The position numbers and the translations under genes were made by a program. Positions 26,637 through 39,563 of a stretch of DNA of 64,000 bases are shown here, piece by piece. Origin of the DNA: Paracoccus everestensis (GTDB taxonomy: Bacteria; Pseudomonadota; Alphaproteobacteria; Rhodobacterales; Rhodobacteraceae); assembly GCF_021491915.1 (NCBI RefSeq), contig NZ_CP090836.1:347001-411000 (forward strand), written 5' to 3'. The notes beneath the pieces are model-generated. The model was not told the origin of the DNA. It made no database searches and worked only from the letters and a program-made list of their open reading frames with translations. The first letter of the stretch is position 1. Each line of letters opens with the position of its first letter.

Positions 26637-27329
26637 ATGCTGCGGATCATCGCGCCACTGGGGTTTGCCTTGGCCGCGTCCGTCGGCCATGCCGCAAGCT
26701 TCACCCCGCCCAAGGGCTGCCAGTTGCAGGCCACGGTGCAGAACCGCGGCTGTTCGGTCACCCAGTATTACCAATGTTCCGCGGACCCCGCGGGCCATCA
26801 GCGCAGTGCTATCCTGGGCGAGGACGGGTTGCGCCACCTGTCGCGCATCGACGCCGAAACCCGCTGGATCGAAAGCAGCGATCCCAATACCGGGCTGGCC
26901 GATTTCCTGGTCGAACGGTCCAAGGACCATGCCAGCTTCCAGACCCTTCTGGAAACCGGCAAGGACGATTTCGATTTCTGGACCGAATCCAATACCGGCG
27001 AACGGCTTCGTCATGTGGGCCAGGATACCCTGACCGGCGAGACGGTCGACATCGACGGGCAGCCGCTGGAAGTGACCCGGTTCCAGTTGAAAACCTTTGA
27101 TGCCAGCGGCGAATTGCTGATCGAGCGCACCGGCCAGCAATTCATCAGCCGCAAGATGGGCCGCTTTTATGGCGGGGTGGAAACCCAGTCCGACTGGACC
27201 GGCCAGCGCCAGGAAACCAACGACAGCCCCGTCACCTTCGCCTTTCCCGGCGAGGAAGGCTTTGGGGAGGCCGAACCGAAATTCGACTGCGATCAGTTGC
27301 TGACGCAGCTTCTGCAAGAAAGGGCCTAG
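26637..27329 (+). CDS. Predicted secreted protein of unknown function between gltD and gltB
   Basis: A 230-residue protein with an N-terminal signal peptide (LRIIAPLGFALAASVGHA, cleaved near residue 19) and no other membrane segment. The mature part has cysteines at GCQLQ, RGCSV and YQCS near the start and FDCDQ near the end, which could form disulphides. The gene lies 8 nt after gltD and 2 nt before gltB, with GAGG before the ATG, so it belongs to the same operon. I do not recognise a domain. Its export is at odds with the cytosolic glutamate synthase encoded on both sides. Confidence 0.8.
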   Translation: MLRIIAPLGFALAASVGHAASFTPPKGCQLQATVQNRGCSVTQYYQCSADPAGHQRSAILGEDGLRHLSRIDAETRWIESSDPNTGLADFLVERSKDHASFQTLLETGKDDFDFWTESNTGERLRHVGQDTLTGETVDIDGQPLEVTRFQLKTFDASGELLIERTGQQFISRKMGRFYGGVETQSDWTGQRQETNDSPVTFAFPGEEGFGEAEPKFDCDQLLTQLLQERA

Positions 27330-27331
27330 CG

Positions 27332-31870
<4,539 letters not shown>

Positions 31871-31894
31871 GCCGGGCGGCCCGACACCGATGCC

Positions 31895-31916
31895 GGGCGC
31901 GCAGCACTGCGCGCCC
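31895..31916 (+). terminator. GC-rich hairpin after gltB
   Basis: GGGCGCGC-AGCACT-GCGCGCCC is a perfect 8-bp stem 24 nt after the gltB stop, followed by GATTTGCATTTGGGG. It has only a weak T-run, so it is a possible terminator or 3' end stabiliser. Confidence 0.5.
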
Positions 31917-31973
31917 GATTGCATTTGGGGGGCAGGGGTCTGGCAGCAGGGGCAGGGGTGCAGACAAAAGATC

Positions 31974-32001
31974 AGGGCCTGGGCATTTCGGCCCAGGCCC
32001 T
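31974..32001. terminator. Terminator between gltB and tRNA-Lys
   Basis: AGGGCCTGGGC-ATTTCG-GCCCAGGCCCT is a perfect 11-bp stem. On the minus strand it is followed by GATCTTTTGTC, so it should end the tRNA-Lys transcript, and on the plus strand it backs up gltB termination. Confidence 0.8.
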
Positions 32002-32012
32002 TGATTTGTGAA

Positions 32013-32088
32013 TGGTGAGCCCAACAGGATTCGAACCTGTGACCCACTGATTAAAAGTCAGTTGCTCTACCAACTGAGCTATGGGCCC
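32013..32088 (-). tRNA. tRNA-Lys (anticodon TTT)
   Basis: The minus strand gives a standard 76-nt tRNA with encoded CCA. The acceptor GGGCCCA pairs with TGGGCTC (one G-T pair), the D-arm has AGCTCAGTTGGTAGAGC, the anticodon stem ACTGA/TCAGT holds CTTTTAA, and the T-arm is CAGGTTCGAATCCTG. Confidence 0.97.
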
Positions 32089-32173
32089 AACACGGGCGTT
32101 TACTAGGGGGGGCGCCCGAGGGCGTCAAGCGGAAAAGTCAGCAGCACTGGCGGAAATTTTCCGCAGGGATTAT

Positions 32174-33013
32174 ATGGCCGCCATGAACAGCACATCCACC
32201 CCCGGCCTGCCCTTCATGAAGATGCATGGGCTTGGCAATGATTTCGTCGTTCTGGATCTGCGCGGCGGGGGCACGGCCCCGGCAGCCGAGGTGATCGCGC
32301 GCATCGCGGATCGCAACCGGGGCGTAGGGTTCGATCAACTGGCGACCATCGAGGCGGACGAGGGGGCGGATGTCCGGCTGCGGTTCTGGAACGCGGACGG
32401 CTCGGTCAGTTCGGCCTGCGGCAATGCCACGCGCTGCATCGCGCGCCATGTCATGGACCAGACGGGCCGCGACCGGCTGAGCCTGCGCACCGATCACGCC
32501 ATCCTGCTGGCCGAGGATGCAGGCGGCGGGGCGACACGCATCAACATGGGGCCGCCGGTGCTGGACTGGCGGGCGATCCCGTTGGCGCAGGACGTGGACA
32601 TCGACCACCTGCCCATCCCCGGCGATCCTGTGGCGACCGGCATGGGCAACCCGCATATGACGGTCTTCGTGGAGGATGCGGCGGCAGTCGATCTGGCGAC
32701 CTTTGGTCCCGCTATGGAACATCATCCGCTGTATCCGCAGCGCACCAATGTCGAGGTGGTGCAAGTCGTTTCCCGCGACGAGATCATCCTGCGCATCTGG
32801 GAACGCGGGACCGGACCGACGCTGGCATCGGGTTCCTGTTCCTGCGCCGCCGCCGTGGCTGCCGCCCGTCGCGGCCTGACCGGACGGCGCGTCAGGGTGA
32901 ACGTGCCGGGCGGCGTGCTGCTGATCCACTGGCGCGACGACGGGGTGTGGATGGAGGGGCCGACGGCCCATGTCTTTTCCGGCATTCTGACCCCCGAATG
33001 GCTGGCATCATGA
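32174..33013 (+). CDS. dapF: Diaminopimelate epimerase (with altered second active-site motif)
   Basis: A 279-residue member of the DapF family. The family converts LL- to meso-diaminopimelate for lysine and peptidoglycan. The first catalytic Cys is present (Cys82 in ACGNATRC), as are FMKMHGLGNDF at the start and GNPH. The second motif, normally ACGTGACA, reads ASGSCSCA, so the usual catalytic Cys is Ser219, with Cys222 and Cys224 nearby. The ATG at 32174 has AGGGA upstream; ATG 32183 is an alternative. Its stop overlaps the mtaB start (ATGA). Epimerase activity is therefore likely from family and context but not certain. Confidence 0.85.
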   Translation: MAAMNSTSTPGLPFMKMHGLGNDFVVLDLRGGGTAPAAEVIARIADRNRGVGFDQLATIEADEGADVRLRFWNADGSVSSACGNATRCIARHVMDQTGRDRLSLRTDHAILLAEDAGGGATRINMGPPVLDWRAIPLAQDVDIDHLPIPGDPVATGMGNPHMTVFVEDAAAVDLATFGPAMEHHPLYPQRTNVEVVQVVSRDEIILRIWERGTGPTLASGSCSCAAAVAAARRGLTGRRVRVNVPGGVLLIHWRDDGVWMEGPTAHVFSGILTPEWLAS

Positions 33014-34263
33014 CCGCGCCCGTCTTTTCCACGCTGGGCTGCCGCCTGAACGCCTATGAAACCGAGGCGATGCGCGAGATGGCCGAGGCTGCCGGCCTGG
33101 CCGGCGCGGTTGTCGTCAACACCTGCGCCGTCACCGCCGAGGCCGTGCGCAAGGCCCGCCAGGAAATCCGCCGCCTGTCACGCGAAAACCCGGGCGCCCC
33201 GGTGATCGTGACCGGCTGCGCCGCCCAGACCGAACCCGAGACCTTTGCCGCCATGCCCGAGGTCACGCGCGTCATCGGCAACCACGAAAAGATGCAGCCC
33301 GAGACTTGGGCCAGCCTGCGCGTGCCCGACCTGATCGGGAATACCGAAAAGATCCGCGTGGACGACATCATGTCGGTGCGTGAAACGGCGGGCCACCTGA
33401 TCGACGGATTCGGGCGGCACCGCGCCTATGTCCAGGTCCAGAACGGCTGCGACCACCGCTGCACCTTCTGCATCATCCCCTTCGGGCGCGGCAATTCCCG
33501 GTCGGTTCCGGCGGGCGTGGTGGTGGAACAGATCAAGCGGCTTGTCGGGCGCGGCTTCAACGAGGTCGTGCTGACCGGGGTGGACCTGACAAGCTGGGGT
33601 GCCGACCTGCCGGGCGGCCCGCGTCTTGGCGATCTGGTGATGCGGATCCTGCGGCTGGTGCCGGATTTGCCGCGCCTGCGCATCAGCAGCATCGATTCGA
33701 TCGAGGCGGACGAGAACCTGATGCTGGCCATCGCCACGGAACCCCGCCTGATGCCGCATCTGCACCTGTCCTTGCAGGCGGGCGACGACATGATCCTGAA
33801 GCGGATGAAGCGCCGTCACGGGCGCGACGACGCGATCCGCTTCTGCGAGGAGGCGCGCCGGCTGCGCCCCGACATCGTCTTTGGCGCGGACATCATCGCG
33901 GGCTTTCCCACCGAAACCGATGCCATGTTCGACAACAGCGTCAAGCTGGTCGATGACTGCGGGCTGACCTTCCTGCACGTCTTTCCGTTTTCGCCCCGCA
34001 AGGGCACGCCCGCCGCCCGGATGCCCGCCGTCCAAGGCCCTGTGATCCGCGACCGCGCGGCCCGTTTGCGCAAGGCGGGCGAGGCCGCGCTGCGGCGCCA
34101 CCTGGACGGGCAGATGGGCCGGATGCACCGCGTGCTGACCGAGGGCCCGCGCCTTGGCCGGACGGAACAGTTCACCGAGGTCGCCTTTGCAAGCGACCAG
34201 CCCGAAGGCGCGCTGATGGACCTGCGCGTCACGGGCCATGACGGGATGCGGCTGACCGCCTGA
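33010..34263 (+). CDS. mtaB: tRNA t6A37 methylthiotransferase
   Basis: A 417-residue radical-SAM enzyme that adds a methylthio group to t6A at position 37 of tRNAs. The N-terminal cluster-binding cysteines are Cys11, Cys39 and Cys70 (GCRLNAYE, NTCAV, TGCAAQ). The radical-SAM CxxxCxxC is Cys147, Cys151 and Cys154 (CDHRCTFC). STLGCRLN rather than TYGCQMN separates it from MiaB, which is also present in this window at 39564. It overlaps dapF by 4 nt, a gene pair often seen in this bacterial group. A C-terminal TRAM-like part is present. Confidence 0.93.
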   Translation: MTAPVFSTLGCRLNAYETEAMREMAEAAGLAGAVVVNTCAVTAEAVRKARQEIRRLSRENPGAPVIVTGCAAQTEPETFAAMPEVTRVIGNHEKMQPETWASLRVPDLIGNTEKIRVDDIMSVRETAGHLIDGFGRHRAYVQVQNGCDHRCTFCIIPFGRGNSRSVPAGVVVEQIKRLVGRGFNEVVLTGVDLTSWGADLPGGPRLGDLVMRILRLVPDLPRLRISSIDSIEADENLMLAIATEPRLMPHLHLSLQAGDDMILKRMKRRHGRDDAIRFCEEARRLRPDIVFGADIIAGFPTETDAMFDNSVKLVDDCGLTFLHVFPFSPRKGTPAARMPAVQGPVIRDRAARLRKAGEAALRRHLDGQMGRMHRVLTEGPRLGRTEQFTEVAFASDQPEGALMDLRVTGHDGMRLTA

Positions 34264-34286
34264 CGCGCCCGCGCCCCGCGCCACCC

Positions 34287-35123
34287 TTAACGGGCCATGA
34301 AGACCGGCACCTTGGCCTTTTCCAGCATATTGCGCGTGGCCCCGCCCAGGATCGCCTGACGAAAGCGCGAATGGCCATAAGCGCCCATCACCACCAGATC
34401 GGCGGCAATTTCCCTGGCGCGGCGGTTCAGCTCCTCGCTCACGGTGGCGGCGGTGCGGGCCAGCACGGTGATGTCGGCATGGACGCCGTGGCGGGTCAGC
34501 ATCTGCGCCAGGGGGGCGCCCGGCTCGGATCCGTCGGTGCCGCCGCGGGGGTCGATCACCGTGATCTCGACCGAGCCTGCAGCCTGCAGCAACGGCAAGG
34601 CGCGGCGCACGGCCGCCAGGGCCTCGATGGACTGGTTCCAGGCGATCAGCACCTTGCCGGGGGGATCCGCGGGCAGGTCGGTGCCGGGTAGGACCAGGAC
34701 CGGGCAGCCGCCTTCGAACAGCGCCGCCTCGACCACGGCTTCGGCTTCCCCTGGGGCCTCCTCGCCATACGGGCGGGCAAGGACGGTCAGGTCGGAAAAC
34801 CGCGCGCGCATCCCCACCAGGTTGGCGACGCCGCCGATCTGGGCCACCGCAGCCTCGGACGACCATCGCAGGTCGCTGTAGCGGGCCAGGTGCTGCCGGA
34901 CCATCCGGTCCAGGGATCCAGCCTCGTCCATTGCCATGTCGATGGCGTCCTGGAAGGCATAGGGCATCCCGTTCGGGAAATAATAGCCGACCTGCGTGTG
35001 ATCCAGGCCAAGGCTGAGGACCGACAGATGCCCATCCTCGCGCGCGGTCAGGGCCGCCGCCGCGTCAAGCTGCGGCAGTTGGCGGGCGTCGGACAGGACG
35101 GTCAGAATGCTTTTGTAACCCAT
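34287..35123 (-). CDS. Universal stress protein, tandem two-domain type
   Basis: A 278-residue protein made of two UspA domains (about 1-140 and 150-278). The C-terminal domain has the ATP-binding type motif [21 protein letters not shown]; the N-terminal domain is degenerate. AAGGAGA lies 5 nt before the ATG at 35123. It is divergent from ccoN, with two perfect FNR boxes between them, so it is probably induced under oxygen limitation. USP proteins beside the cbb3 oxidase genes are a known arrangement in Paracoccus and Rhodobacter. Confidence 0.9.
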   Translation of the reverse strand: MGYKSILTVLSDARQLPQLDAAAALTAREDGHLSVLSLGLDHTQVGYYFPNGMPYAFQDAIDMAMDEAGSLDRMVRQHLARYSDLRWSSEAAVAQIGGVANLVGMRARFSDLTVLARPYGEEAPGEAEAVVEAALFEGGCPVLVLPGTDLPADPPGKVLIAWNQSIEALAAVRRALPLLQAAGSVEITVIDPRGGTDGSEPGAPLAQMLTRHGVHADITVLARTAATVSEELNRRAREIAADLVVMGAYGHSRFRQAILGGATRNMLEKAKVPVFMAR

Positions 35124-35176
35124 GGCGGTCTCCTTCATCGGTCGGGCCAGAATGGCAGGGGCGCCACCGCGTGGCC

Positions 35177-35190
35177 TTGATCGGAATCAA
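35177..35190. promoter_or_regulatory. FNR/FnrP box 1 (usp-proximal)
   Basis: TTGATCGGAATCAA matches the FNR consensus TTGAT-N4-ATCAA perfectly. Its centre (35183.5) is placed so that a class II start for usp on the minus strand would fall near 35142. CATTCT at 35154-35149 sits where the -10 should be. Confidence 0.85.
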
Positions 35191-35200
35191 ACCGCCGAAC

Positions 35201-35214
35201 TTGATGCAGATCAA
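35201..35214. promoter_or_regulatory. FNR/FnrP box 2 (ccoN-proximal)
   Basis: TTGATGCAGATCAA is a second perfect FNR site, 24 bp centre to centre from box 1. A -10-like TTATTC (35237-35242) implies a start near 35249, i.e. the box centre 41.5 bp upstream, the classic activating position for ccoN. Confidence 0.88.
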
Positions 35215-35320
35215 GGTTTCGGAGGCCCCCGCCGCCTTATTCCGGGCGGCAACGAAGGAATCTGTCCGGCGGCGATTCGAGCCGCCCGGTCAGTCCGGCC
35301 AAGGGACGCGGGTGGAAGCC

Positions 35321-36925
35321 ATGTGGAATTATGTAAAGCTGATCTTGCTGGGCTTGATCGCTCTGTTGGCCGCGATTGCCGCCAACATGGCGCGCGACCC
35401 GGCCTATATGGTCAATGCGATCGTTGTCATGCTGGTCGCGGGCGGGATGTTCGTCTGGGCCTTGCGCCAGGTCGACGAACCCGCGCGCGTCATCGACCGG
35501 ACGCAATATATGGACGACGTGGTCCGCTTTGGGGTGATCGCCACCACCTTCTGGGGCGTCGTGGGCTTTCTGGTGGGCGTGGTCATCGCCTTTCAGTTGG
35601 CCTTTCCGGCGCTGAACCTGTCGGAACTGACCCAGGGATACACCAACTTCGGCAAGTTGCGTCCGCTGCACACCAGTGCGGTGATCTTTGCCTTTGGCGG
35701 CAACGCGCTGATCGCGACCTCGTTCTATGTGGTGCAGCGCACAAGCGCCGCGCGTCTGTGGGGCGGGAACCTCGCATGGTTCGTGTTCTGGGGATACAAC
35801 CTGTTCATCGTGCTGGCCGCGACCGGCTATATTGCGGGTGCCACCCAGTCCAAGGAATATGCCGAACCCGAATGGTATGTGGACTTATGGCTGACGATCG
35901 TCTGGGTCGCCTATCTGGCCGTGTTCCTGGGCACCGTGATCAAGCGCAAGGAACCCCACATCTACGTGGCCAACTGGTTCTACCTGGCCTTCATCATGAC
36001 CATCGCGATGCTGCACATCGTCAACAACCTGTCGGTGCCCGTCAGCATCTTCGGTTCGAAATCCGTGCAGGTCTTCAGCGGTGTGCAGGACGCGATGGTG
36101 CAGTGGTGGTACGGCCACAACGCCGTGGGCTTCTTCCTGACCGCGGGTTTCCTGGGGATGATGTACTATTTCATCCCGAAACAGGCCGAGCGTCCGGTTT
36201 ATTCCTACAAGCTGTCGATCATCCACTTCTGGGCGCTGATCTTCCTCTATATCTGGGCCGGTCCGCACCACCTGCATTACACCGCGCTGCCCGACTGGGC
36301 CTCGACGCTGGGGATGGTCTTCTCGATCATGCTGTGGATGCCCTCCTGGGGCGGCATGATCAACGGTCTGATGACCCTGTCCGGGGCCTGGGACAAGCTG
36401 CGCACCGACCCGATCCTGCGCATGATGGTGGTGGCCGTGGGCTTCTACGGCATGGCGACCTTCGAAGGGCCGATGATGTCGATCAAGGCCGTGAACAGCC
36501 TGTCGCATTACACCGACTGGACCATCGGCCACGTCCATTCCGGCGCCCTTGGCTGGAACGGCATGATCACCTTTGGCGCGCTGTACTACCTGACGCCGCG
36601 CCTGTGGGGCCGGGAACGCCTCTACAGCCTGTCGCTGGTCTCCTGGCACTTCTGGTTGGCGACCATCGGCCTGGTTCTCTATGCCGCGTCCATGTGGGTG
36701 TCGGGGATCATGGAAGGCCTGATGTGGCGCGAAGTGGACAGCCAGGGCTTCCTGGTCAACGCCTTCGCCGACGCGGTCCAAGCCAAGTTCGCCATGAACG
36801 TGGTGCGTGCCTTGGGCGGTGTCCTGTTCCTCGCCGGTGGGATCATCATGGCCTACAACCTCTGGGCCACGGTGGCCCGCCAGCCCAAGGCCCATTCGAC
36901 GGCCATCGGCGTGCCGGCCGAATAA
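35321..36925 (+). CDS. ccoN: cbb3-type cytochrome c oxidase subunit I
   Basis: A 534-residue catalytic subunit with about 12 membrane segments that holds low-spin haem b and the high-spin haem b3-CuB site. Conserved blocks include [18 protein letters not shown] (haem b His), [16 protein letters not shown] and [15 protein letters not shown] (CuB histidines), and [16 protein letters not shown] (haem b3/b ligands). The ATG at 35321 has GGTGGA 4 nt upstream. It heads ccoNOQP, preceded by two FNR boxes, so it is expected to be made at low oxygen as the high-affinity terminal oxidase. Confidence 0.97.
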   Translation: MWNYVKLILLGLIALLAAIAANMARDPAYMVNAIVVMLVAGGMFVWALRQVDEPARVIDRTQYMDDVVRFGVIATTFWGVVGFLVGVVIAFQLAFPALNLSELTQGYTNFGKLRPLHTSAVIFAFGGNALIATSFYVVQRTSAARLWGGNLAWFVFWGYNLFIVLAATGYIAGATQSKEYAEPEWYVDLWLTIVWVAYLAVFLGTVIKRKEPHIYVANWFYLAFIMTIAMLHIVNNLSVPVSIFGSKSVQVFSGVQDAMVQWWYGHNAVGFFLTAGFLGMMYYFIPKQAERPVYSYKLSIIHFWALIFLYIWAGPHHLHYTALPDWASTLGMVFSIMLWMPSWGGMINGLMTLSGAWDKLRTDPILRMMVVAVGFYGMATFEGPMMSIKAVNSLSHYTDWTIGHVHSGALGWNGMITFGALYYLTPRLWGRERLYSLSLVSWHFWLATIGLVLYAASMWVSGIMEGLMWREVDSQGFLVNAFADAVQAKFAMNVVRALGGVLFLAGGIIMAYNLWATVARQPKAHSTAIGVPAE

Positions 36926-36938
36926 GGGAACGCGAGCC

Positions 36939-37664
36939 ATGCAAATTCTTGAAAAACACAAGATCCTCGAAAAGAACGCGACGCTTTTGCTGATCCTTTC
37001 CTTTATCGTCGTGACGATCGGCGGTTTGGTGCAGATCACCCCGCTGTTCTATCTGGAAAACACCATCGAGAAGGTGGAAGGGGTCCGCCCCTACACCCCG
37101 CTGGAACTGGTGGGCCGCGACGTTTACGTCCGCGAAGGCTGCTATGTTTGCCACAGCCAGATGATCCGCCCCATGCGCGACGAGGTCGAGCGTTACGGCC
37201 ATTACTCGCTGGCGGCTGAATCGATGTACGACCATCCGTTCCAATGGGGATCCAAGCGCACCGGGCCGGATCTGGCGCGCGTGGGCGGGCGCTATTCCGA
37301 CGAATGGCACCTGGATCACCTGCGCGATCCCCAAGCCGTGGTGCCAGAGTCCATCATGCCGAAATACGGCTTCCTGATGGATCGGATCATCGGCCCGGAA
37401 TATGTCCAGGACCGCGTGGAAACCGATGCCCTGGTGGGCGTGCCTTATTCCGAGGAAATGATCCTGGCCTCGGCCGAGGATTTCCGGGCGCAGGCCAACC
37501 CCGATGCCGATGCGTCCGGCCTTCAGGAACGCTATCCGGGCGCGCAGCAGCGCAACTTCGACCGCCAGCCGCAACTGACGGAAATGGACGCGCTGATCGC
37601 CTATCTGCAGGTGCTGGGCACGATGGTCGATTTCTCGACCTTCGAGCCGGATCCGACGCGGTAA
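36939..37664 (+). CDS. ccoO: cbb3-type cytochrome c oxidase subunit II (mono-haem)
   Basis: A 241-residue membrane-anchored cytochrome c. One membrane segment lies at about 15-34, followed by a periplasmic domain with a single haem c site CYVCH (68-72) and the usual [15 protein letters not shown] downstream. It passes electrons from CcoP to CcoN. It begins 13 nt after ccoN with AAGGGA upstream. Length is normal. Confidence 0.97.
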   Translation: MQILEKHKILEKNATLLLILSFIVVTIGGLVQITPLFYLENTIEKVEGVRPYTPLELVGRDVYVREGCYVCHSQMIRPMRDEVERYGHYSLAAESMYDHPFQWGSKRTGPDLARVGGRYSDEWHLDHLRDPQAVVPESIMPKYGFLMDRIIGPEYVQDRVETDALVGVPYSEEMILASAEDFRAQANPDADASGLQERYPGAQQRNFDRQPQLTEMDALIAYLQVLGTMVDFSTFEPDPTR

Positions 37665-37674
37665 GGGGGCTGTC

Positions 37675-37863
37675 ATGGAAACCTACAGCTTCCTGCGCGG
37701 TCTGGCCGACAGTTGGGCGCTGCTGCTGCTGGTGCTGATCTTCCTGGGCGTGATCGTGTTCGTGTTCCGCCCCGGCGCCAGAAAGGCCCAGAAAGACGCA
37801 GCCGAAAGCATCTTCCGGCATGAAAATCGTCCCGCCGACGCGGATGAGAAGGAGGGCCGGTAA
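37675..37863 (+). CDS. ccoQ: cbb3-type cytochrome c oxidase subunit CcoQ
   Basis: A 62-residue single-span membrane protein (span at about 13-31, [22 protein letters not shown]) with a short charged cytosolic tail. It stabilises the cbb3 complex and protects it from oxygen. Its position between ccoO and ccoP is diagnostic. The stop TAA shares its last base with the ccoP ATG (TAATG). Confidence 0.93.
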   Translation: METYSFLRGLADSWALLLLVLIFLGVIVFVFRPGARKAQKDAAESIFRHENRPADADEKEGR

Positions 37864-38897
37864 TGGCCGAAGACAAGGACAAGCCCGTCGATCCGCATAC
37901 CGATCCCGCCAATCCCGACAACCAGGTCAGCCTGGAACGTCGTGCGGCCGACAGCGAGCACGCGGCCAAGATCGCCGGCGTGATCCCCGAACGGACCCGT
38001 GCCGACAAGCCGGTCGCCCCGAAGATGCGCAAACCGGCGCGCAAGGGCCTGGTGCAAGAGGTGGGATCGACCGGACACCAGTGGGACGGGATCACGGAAT
38101 ACGACAATCCCATGCCCCGCTGGTGGCTGTGGACCTTTTACGCCACGATCGTCTGGGCGGTCGGCTATGTCCTGGCCTATCCGGCGATCCCGCTGGTCAA
38201 TCAGGCCACGCAGGGCCTTCTGGGCACCGATACCCGCCAGGAAGTCGCGGCCGAGATCGACCGCTTCGACCAGGCCAACGCCCCCATCCAGACCCGCCTG
38301 GCCGCCGTCGATCTGGCCGCGATCCCCGGCGATCCCGAACTGGTGAACTATGCCACCAATGCGGGCGGCGCGATCTTCCGCACCTGGTGCGCGCAATGCC
38401 ACGGTTCGGGCGCGGGCGGGGCGCGGGGTTATCCCAACCTGCTGGACAACGACTGGCTGTGGGGCGGCACGCTGGAGGATATCCACCTCACCCTGCAACA
38501 CGGCATCCGCGATCCGCAGGACGGCGACACGCGCTATTCCGAAATGCCGCATTTCGGCAGCGACGGCATTCTGGACCGCACGCAGATCGACCAGGTGGTG
38601 AACCACGTCCTGGCGCTGTCGGACCAGCCGCACGACGCCGGCAAGGCGGCCGAAGGCGCCCAGGTTTATTCCGACAACTGTTCGGCCTGCCACATGGAAG
38701 ACGGCAGCGGCGACCGCAGTCAGGGCGCGCCGAACCTGGCCGATGCCGTCTGGCTGTATGGCAACGACCACGCGACGCTGACCCGCATCGTGTCGGAAGG
38801 CCCTTACGGGGTGATGCCCGCCTGGAACACGCGCCTGTCCGAGGCCGAGATCCGCGCTGTCGCCACCTATGTTCACAGTCTGGGCGGCGGGGAGTAA
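37863..38897 (+). CDS. ccoP: cbb3-type cytochrome c oxidase subunit III (di-haem)
   Basis: A 344-residue di-haem cytochrome c that takes electrons from soluble or membrane c-type cytochromes. A long charged cytosolic N-terminus (1-85) contains the conserved [18 protein letters not shown] just before the membrane span (about 88-108). Haem c sites are CAQCH (176-180) and CSACH (273-277), with probable axial Met228 (SEMPHF) and Met318 (GVMPAW). The N-terminal extension is longer than in many gamma-proteobacterial CcoPs. The duplicated hairpin element follows the gene. Confidence 0.96.
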   Translation: MAEDKDKPVDPHTDPANPDNQVSLERRAADSEHAAKIAGVIPERTRADKPVAPKMRKPARKGLVQEVGSTGHQWDGITEYDNPMPRWWLWTFYATIVWAVGYVLAYPAIPLVNQATQGLLGTDTRQEVAAEIDRFDQANAPIQTRLAAVDLAAIPGDPELVNYATNAGGAIFRTWCAQCHGSGAGGARGYPNLLDNDWLWGGTLEDIHLTLQHGIRDPQDGDTRYSEMPHFGSDGILDRTQIDQVVNHVLALSDQPHDAGKAAEGAQVYSDNCSACHMEDGSGDRSQGAPNLADAVWLYGNDHATLTRIVSEGPYGVMPAWNTRLSEAEIRAVATYVHSLGGGE

Positions 38898-38915
38898 CCC
38901 CTGCCCAGACCCCGG

Positions 38916-38989
38916 CTTTCGCCTGCGCACACCACCGCGGGCGAAAGAGACCGGTCCCCGTCCTGTTCGCGCGCTCCTGGGGGCCGGTC
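38916..38989 (+). repeat. Two-hairpin element, copy A
   Basis: First hairpin: CTTTCGCC (38916-38923) with GGCGAAAG (38940-38947). Second hairpin: an 11-bp stem, GACCGGTCCCC (38949-38959) with GGGGGCCGGTC (38979-38989), around a 19-nt loop that holds TGTTCGCGCG. The GCGAA before the second stem can also pair with TTCGC in its loop. It may end the ccoNOQP message. A second copy is 120 bp downstream. Confidence 0.6.
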
Positions 38990-39039
38990 TTTCATCATAG
39001 CGCCCGTTATCGCCGATGGCGATGGCCCGGCGCATCGGA

Positions 39040-39109
39040 CTTTCGTGTCGGTCCACTGACGCGAAAGAGGCCGGCCCCCTTTATGTTCGCGCGTTCCGGG
39101 GGGTCGGCC
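39040..39109 (+). repeat. Two-hairpin element, copy B
   Basis: First hairpin: CTTTCG (39040-39045) with CGAAAG (39062-39067). Second hairpin: GGCCGGCCCCC (39069-39079) with GGGGGTCGGCC (39099-39109), loop again with TGTTCGCGCG. Compared with copy A, the stem differs by A-T to G-C, T-G to C-G and G-C to G-T changes, all of which keep pairing. This points to selection for the fold. Confidence 0.6.
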
Positions 39110-39135
39110 GCATTCATTTCCAGACGCCGCCGGCG

Positions 39136-39492
39136 TCAGCCTTCCCCGCCAAGAGCCACCTGGGCGTGCTGGACCACGGTCCAGTCCTCGTGCCCCTTGC
39201 GTCGATAAACCGAGGTGCAGGCCGCGGTAAAACAGGTTTCCCCCTTTTCCGCCCTGACCTTGTAGCCGACGACGATCATCCCTTCCTCGGGCCGGGACAC
39301 GCTTTTGTCCTGGAACGTCACTTCGTCCCATTCGGGCGTGCCGCTGACGGCGCGGGTGGCATCCTCGCCCGCGAACAGATGCGGCGCATGGCTCAGCGCC
39401 ATGATGCATTCGGGATCGACCCGTTCATGATAGCGTTCCTGCGAGGCGCGCCACAGGCTTTCCTCGAACTTCCAGACCCGGTCGTCGTCCAT
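39136..39492 (-). CDS. NTF2-like/SnoaL-type small protein of unknown function
   Basis: A 118-residue cytosolic protein. The pattern DRVWKFEESLWRASQERYHERVDPECIMALSH, then DVTF/VTFQDKSVSRP, EGMIVVGYKV and CTSVYRRKGHEDWTVVQHAQV fits the NTF2-like (DUF4440/SnoaL) fold, a helical start followed by a curved sheet. AAGGAGGG lies 5 nt before the ATG at 39492. It lies between ccoP (convergent) and miaB (same strand, upstream). No catalytic residues can be assigned. Confidence 0.75.
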   Translation of the reverse strand: MDDDRVWKFEESLWRASQERYHERVDPECIMALSHAPHLFAGEDATRAVSGTPEWDEVTFQDKSVSRPEEGMIVVGYKVRAEKGETCFTAACTSVYRRKGHEDWTVVQHAQVALGGEG

Positions 39493-39563
39493 CCAGTCCC
39501 TCCTTGCGTGATGCGTCAGGCTTAACCGCACGCGCGAAGGGCGGTTCCGAGGAAGGGGCGTTT

